Shown one piece after another: positions 6,133 through 7,689 of a stretch of DNA of 7,689 nt. Origin of the DNA: Chloroflexota bacterium. GTDB taxonomy: Bacteria; Chloroflexota; UBA6077; JADZDV01. The DNA lies in NCBI GenBank assembly GCA_020850915.1, contig JADZDV010000152.1:1-7689 (forward strand), read 5' to 3'. Numbering within the stretch: position 1 is the first letter of the stretch; every line of letters starts with the position of its first letter. Below the pieces are notes generated by a model. That model had not been told where the DNA came from. It was given only the letters and a program-made list of their open reading frames with translations, and did not search any database. The position numbers were made by a program, and so were the translations under genes.

Positions 6133-7545
6133 TCAGCGCAGTCCTGGCACGGTGCGTGGTCGCGGACTGGGCGGCGAGCGCTGGCCGGCGCCGTTGTTCG
6201 TGGTGGGCTGATTCCCGGTGCGGAGCACGGTGAAGCTCGCACCACCGTCGTCAATTGGTGACGGGATGGCGAGGGGCTGCCGCTCCGCGTTGATCATGGC
6301 GATCGGCTCGGCACCCGCCTGTGCAATGGTCGCTGACTGTCCATTGAGGATCGTCGAACCGTTCGTGAAGCCGACAGACACGAAGTCATCGAGCGGCAGC
6401 AGACCGCGCATGGTGGCCGGCGCCTCGACGACCCACTCGGCGGAGGAGCGCGTGGATGCGTACTGCTCCCTGCTCAGGAAGGTCTGTCCGCTCGTGTTGT
6501 TCTTGAACGCCACGAGCCAGTTGTCACTGGTTTGCTGACTGATCGTGACCGTTATCGAGTCGCCCGGGTGCACGGCAAGCGGAACTGGCCGGGCCGGCTG
6601 GGGCAGGAGCTCGACCCACACCCGGAACTGAGCCCGTCCCGTATTCGTGACAGAGGTGTTCGTGCCAGCTTGGATCAGGTCATGAGTGTTGACGCCGCCA
6701 ATTCCGACCCACACGGCGTCCGAGGCGTACGTCGCCCGCGTGGCCGGCCGCGGAACGGTCCAGGTGCCGATCACCGCGGTGAAAACACCACCCGTGGCCG
6801 CATAGCCAGACCAGTTCCGCGACGTGTGCTGGCCCGCTGGGATCTCCACATCCGTGGGCTGAGTCGGCTGAGTGAGGGGGATCGACGTTCCGCCTGGTTC
6901 CAGAGCGCCAGGATGATCGTTTGCCTGGATCTTCCAAGGGCCGTTCTCTTGGACGAGTGTGTAGACGTTGTTATCGCGTGACTGGATCGTCGTGCCGTCC
7001 ACGAAGGTGGATGTCCAGGTCTCCGTGGTGGTCGCCGTGGCGGTGGCGTCGTTGACGACGATCGGCCCCCACTCGATCTGGATCAGGGCGATGCTCGTCA
7101 CGCCGCTGTCGAGCAGGTCCTGGTTGATGCCAGACAGCTCCACCAGGTGCTCGCGGGTGGAGGTGTCCGCCATCTTCGAGGCATCTCTGCTGGCGATCGC
7201 ATCCACCTGCTCGGCGTTGGCGCGCAGGATGACGTCCTGGATGGCGGCCTGCCGCGGGTCACGCGGCGGCGCGCTGCTCTGATCCTCTGGCGCCGCGAGG
7301 GCGATCGGCACGTCCGGAAGCGCTGTTTGACCGACCAGGCGATCGAGTCCGGGGCCGGGCGGGACAGCCGACGCTACGAAGAGAAGAGTCGCGATGACCG
7401 CTGCGAGCAGGCCACGGAGGACGCTGTCTGCCGGCGCAACCCGGCCGCGACCCTCAGCCGAGACAGCCGGAGCGGACGACTGTGCGATCCTGCCGTTCGT
7501 CACGCCATCCGTGGTGGTTGACGCGTTGTCCATCAGTCTGTTCAT
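6133..7545 (-). CDS. G1 (eqolisin) glutamic peptidase with NTF2-like domain
   Basis: A 470-residue predicted surface or secreted protease. In order: a polar N-terminus (1-40); one hydrophobic segment (about 43-61); a Pro-rich linker; an NTF2/SnoaL-like region (about 96-212) including a predicted helix (AAIQDVILRANAEQVDAIA), alternating beta strands and GPWKIQAND; then a G1 peptidase domain (about 242-442). The G1 domain opens with SRNWSGYAATGG and has TWTVPRP, VWVGIGG, the Gln motif LIQAGT (Gln292), and SAEWVVEAP (Glu370, Glu374). In eqolisins a Gln and a Glu form the catalytic dyad; both motifs are intact, and the end (DDGGASFTV) matches the family, so it appears full length. A Pro/Arg-rich tail closes it. 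The ATG at 7545 has only a weak purine-rich upstream site; ATG at 7533 is an alternative. Whether it is anchored or cleaved (ALAAPED, near 85) is unclear. Confidence 0.87.
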   Translation of the reverse strand: MNRLMDNASTTTDGVTNGRIAQSSAPAVSAEGRGRVAPADSVLRGLLAAVIATLLFVASAVPPGPGLDRLVGQTALPDVPIALAAPEDQSSAPPRDPRQAAIQDVILRANAEQVDAIASRDASKMADTSTREHLVELSGINQDLLDSGVTSIALIQIEWGPIVVNDATATATTTETWTSTFVDGTTIQSRDNNVYTLVQENGPWKIQANDHPGALEPGGTSIPLTQPTQPTDVEIPAGQHTSRNWSGYAATGGVFTAVIGTWTVPRPATRATYASDAVWVGIGGVNTHDLIQAGTNTSVTNTGRAQFRVWVELLPQPARPVPLAVHPGDSITVTISQQTSDNWLVAFKNNTSGQTFLSREQYASTRSSAEWVVEAPATMRGLLPLDDFVSVGFTNGSTILNGQSATIAQAGAEPIAMINAERQPLAIPSPIDDGGASFTVLRTGNQPTTNNGAGQRSPPSPRPRTVPGLR

Positions 7546-7647
7546 GCTGAGATCTCTTACCGCGTCGTTGCAGATCCACCGGTTGGGCGTCTCCTCACGG
7601 CGCTCGGGTCTCCGCGGCCCAGGGGGGGCTCGCTGTAGTATTGTGTT

Positions 7648-7659
7648 CAGGGTACCCTG
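7648..7659. promoter_or_regulatory. Palindrome in putative peptidase promoter
   Basis: CAGGGTACCCTG is a perfect 12-bp palindrome about 100 bases upstream of the peptidase start. On the minus strand a -10-like AATACT (7642-7637) lies just downstream, so the palindrome would fall inside the promoter spacer, where a repressor or activator could act. The corresponding -35 position is poor. A second dyad, GAGAG-T-CTCTC (7669-7679), lies ten bases further upstream of the gene. Operator function is inference only. Confidence 0.3.
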
Positions 7660-7689
7660 GAGTGGACTGAGAGTCTCTCGCCACTTCGC

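Noticed and set aside
1..7689. CRISPR array, insertion sequence, attachment site or tRNA
   Set aside because: No regularly spaced direct repeats, transposase or integrase coding sequence, terminal inverted repeats, or tRNA T-loop and acceptor pairing were seen.

Overview
The window is GC-rich bacterial DNA with frequent GTG/TTG starts and Shine-Dalgarno sites of the GGAGG type. The gene content is compatible with a high-GC Chloroflexota (Thermomicrobia/Sphaerobacter-like) or an actinobacterium: a two-subunit 2-oxoacid:acceptor oxidoreductase, an EVE-domain protein, a secreted lipase-like hydrolase and a bacterial G1 glutamic peptidase. The taxonomic guess rests on gene content and composition only.

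Layout from left to right. Positions 1-391 hold a terminator-like hairpin and an otherwise gene-free stretch with a second perfect inverted repeat. A dual-specificity-phosphatase-like gene follows (392-1003, +). A small, doubtful minus-strand ORF (961-1185) overlaps its 3' end. Next is a stand-alone EVE-domain gene (1473-2012, +). Immediately after it lies an exact TATAAT -10 hexamer, then a roughly 175-nt leader and a two-gene operon for a 2-oxoacid:ferredoxin oxidoreductase (2234-3988 and 3978-4844, +, overlapping by 11 nt). The operon is closed by a perfect 16-bp hairpin without a U-tract. A secreted alpha/beta-hydrolase of lipase type (5063-6061, +) follows. It converges on a long minus-strand gene (6133-7545) encoding a membrane-anchored or exported protein with an NTF2-like domain fused to a complete G1 (eqolisin) glutamic peptidase domain. 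The upstream region of that gene carries two small palindromes.

How the genes work together. Only the two oxidoreductase genes clearly form one functional unit: the alpha/gamma-fused and beta subunits of a ferredoxin-dependent, CoA-acylating 2-oxoacid decarboxylating enzyme, most likely for 2-oxoglutarate or pyruvate. The other genes look like independent transcription units. The lipase and the peptidase are both predicted to act outside the cytoplasm but are convergent, so they do not share an operon.

I see no CRISPR, transposon, phage, tRNA or rRNA, and no clear multi-gene novel system. The most unusual object is the NTF2-like/G1 peptidase fusion with its palindromic upstream region. The unassigned 5' intergenic stretch and the possible small antisense gene come next.
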